A stretch of 37,518 nt of DNA, taken from assembly GCA_001792305.1 (NCBI GenBank), contig MGGH01000025.1:1-37518 (forward strand), written 5' to 3'. Shown here piece after piece: positions 36,349 to 37,518 of this stretch. Source of the stretch: Candidatus Woesebacteria bacterium RIFCSPHIGHO2_01_FULL_39_23 (GTDB lineage: Bacteria; Patescibacteriota; Microgenomatia; UBA8517). Under the pieces are notes generated by a model. It saw only the letters and a program-made list of their open reading frames with translations, was not told where the DNA came from and made no database searches. Position 1 is the first letter of the stretch. Every line of letters starts with the position of its first letter. Both the position numbers and the translations under genes were made by a program.

Positions 36349-37378
36349 AAATAGCCATGATGATCCCAGCCAGCCAAGCTCTCATTACGATTTTGGGCTC
36401 CTCCCAACCTATTGCCAAAAACGTGTGATGAATCGGAGCCAATGGCAGAATAGGCCTGTTAAAAAGTCTCCAACCCAAAATCTGAAGTGCAGAGCTAAAT
36501 GCCTCAACTACAAATATCCCTCCTATAACAAACAATCCAAAAATATTCCCAGTTAAAAGACCAATTACTGCTATCATTGCGCCAAAAGAAAGCGCTCCTG
36601 TGTCTCCCAAAAATATTCTAGCAGGCCAGATATTAAAATATAAAAATGCGATAATTGAACCTAACCATAAAGCAATAAATACAGAAAGAGGGGTGTCCAG
36701 TGCCTGCGCAGTTATAATGGCAAATGCTATTAAAAATATCATAAGTAAACCAGACGCAAGACCATCCAACCCATCAGTGAAATTAAATGCATTAGCAAAA
36801 AAAACAATAATAAACGCAGCAAATATAATATAAATGCCCCCTAAATCCACAACCCGGTCAAACACCGGAACATGAATTATTGAAATCCCCATAACTCTAT
36901 TAAGATAAAAGGCAACAAACAAGGCCAAAATCAATTGTAAGAAAAATTTAAAATTTCTGCTCATACCCGTCCACAGACCAACCATTCCTCGCCTTGGCTT
37001 GCCAAATATTTTTATTAGGTCGTCTGAGAGCCCTAACAAACCAAAAGAAACAAGGGTGAAAAAAATTATAAAAAGTTCATTGTTTAAAGAAAAGTTAGAG
37101 TGCACAAAAATTCCGGATCGTTTGGCTATAGGAAATAAAATTGCAAAAAGAACTGTAACAACTATCAAAAGTAATATTCCTCCACCTGTCGGAGTTCCAG
37201 CTTTCAAATCATGAAGCCTATCAAAAAGAGGAATCTTACCTTTTCTTGGCGCTTCCTTTTTTCTAACCAAATTCATTCTGTAAAGAAGATCAATAAAAGG
37301 AACAATAAGAAAACTCGTAACTAAAAATGAAAATAAAACCAAGCCTAAAACCAGTGGTATTGTAGCGGGCAAGTCCAT
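36323..37378 (-). CDS. mraY: Phospho-N-acetylmuramoyl-pentapeptide transferase
   Basis: GTPTGGGILLLIV, GLLGLSDDLIK, NAFNFTDGLDGLASGL, FLGDTGALSFGAM, HHTFLAIGWEEPKIVMRAW. Confidence 0.96.
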   Translation of the reverse strand: MDLPATIPLVLGLVLFSFLVTSFLIVPFIDLLYRMNLVRKKEAPRKGKIPLFDRLHDLKAGTPTGGGILLLIVVTVLFAILFPIAKRSGIFVHSNFSLNNELFIIFFTLVSFGLLGLSDDLIKIFGKPRRGMVGLWTGMSRNFKFFLQLILALFVAFYLNRVMGISIIHVPVFDRVVDLGGIYIIFAAFIIVFFANAFNFTDGLDGLASGLLMIFLIAFAIITAQALDTPLSVFIALWLGSIIAFLYFNIWPARIFLGDTGALSFGAMIAVIGLLTGNIFGLFVIGGIFVVEAFSSALQILGWRLFNRPILPLAPIHHTFLAIGWEEPKIVMRAWLAGIIMAIFGLWLSSI

Positions 37379-37404
37379 AAAATAATTATATGTTACACCA
37401 TTAT

Positions 37405-37518
37405 CTATATCAATTGAGAAACTAATTGATCTAAACCTATCGATCTAGACCCTTTCACCAAAATAATGTAGTTTTTTCTAAGGTATTCCTGCAGGTAGTG
37501 AACAGCTTCGTGCCAATC
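37405..37518 (-). CDS. murF: UDP-N-acetylmuramoyl-tripeptide--D-alanyl-D-alanine ligase MurF, C-terminal fragment (runs off window end)
   Basis: Reverse translation DWHEAVHYLQEYLRKNYIILVKGSRSIGLDQLVSQLI*; LVKGSRSxGLDxLV is the typical MurF C-terminus; adjacent to mraY. Confidence 0.75.
   Translation of the reverse strand, partial: DWHEAVHYLQEYLRKNYIILVKGSRSIGLDQLVSQLI

Noticed and set aside
1-37518. CRISPR array, prophage, IS element, rRNA genes, alternative genetic code
   Set aside because: No regularly spaced direct repeats, no transposase/phage structural genes, no rRNA seen; TGA is used as a normal stop (for example gatCA, the 59-aa ORF).

Overview
AT-rich bacterial chromosomal window. 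Gene content and style suggest Candidate Phyla Radiation / Patescibacteria (inference from protein style, tight overlapping operons and small proteomic core; not tested). Most of it is housekeeping: a minus-strand block (PGI/PMI partial, phosphohexomutase, HolA-like, metallopeptidase, EF-Tu-domain-like small protein, RuvC, L19, DnaE, MFS, GatB, a GatC-GatA fusion, HtpX, LemA, PolX), a mixed accessory stretch at ~14.9-25 kb, then ParB-L27-L21-RodA-IleS and a dcw cluster (FtsZ-FtsA-FtsQ-MurG-FtsW-MraY-MurF partial). Four tRNAs were read by eye (Asp-GTC, Gly-CCC, Thr-CGT, Val-CAC). Main non-routine observations: (1) a four-copy ~65-120 bp intergenic element with a hairpin whose stem sequence differs between copies but stays largely paired, ending in a TTTTGGTATAA promoter-like motif; (2) one copy is interrupted by a short CCTGCC..GGCAGG palindrome that also occurs inside the FNR-like reductase gene; (3) the ORF at 14981-15661 appears to hide a JAMM/MPN-type metalloprotease motif (HVHP..S..D) in another frame between two compensating indels; (4) a Nudix gene is split by a 1-nt frameshift; (5) an uncalled 59-aa Cys-motif protein; (6) a separated ferric-reductase-like membrane protein and FNR-like flavoprotein. 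All family calls come from reading sequence motifs; no database search was run.
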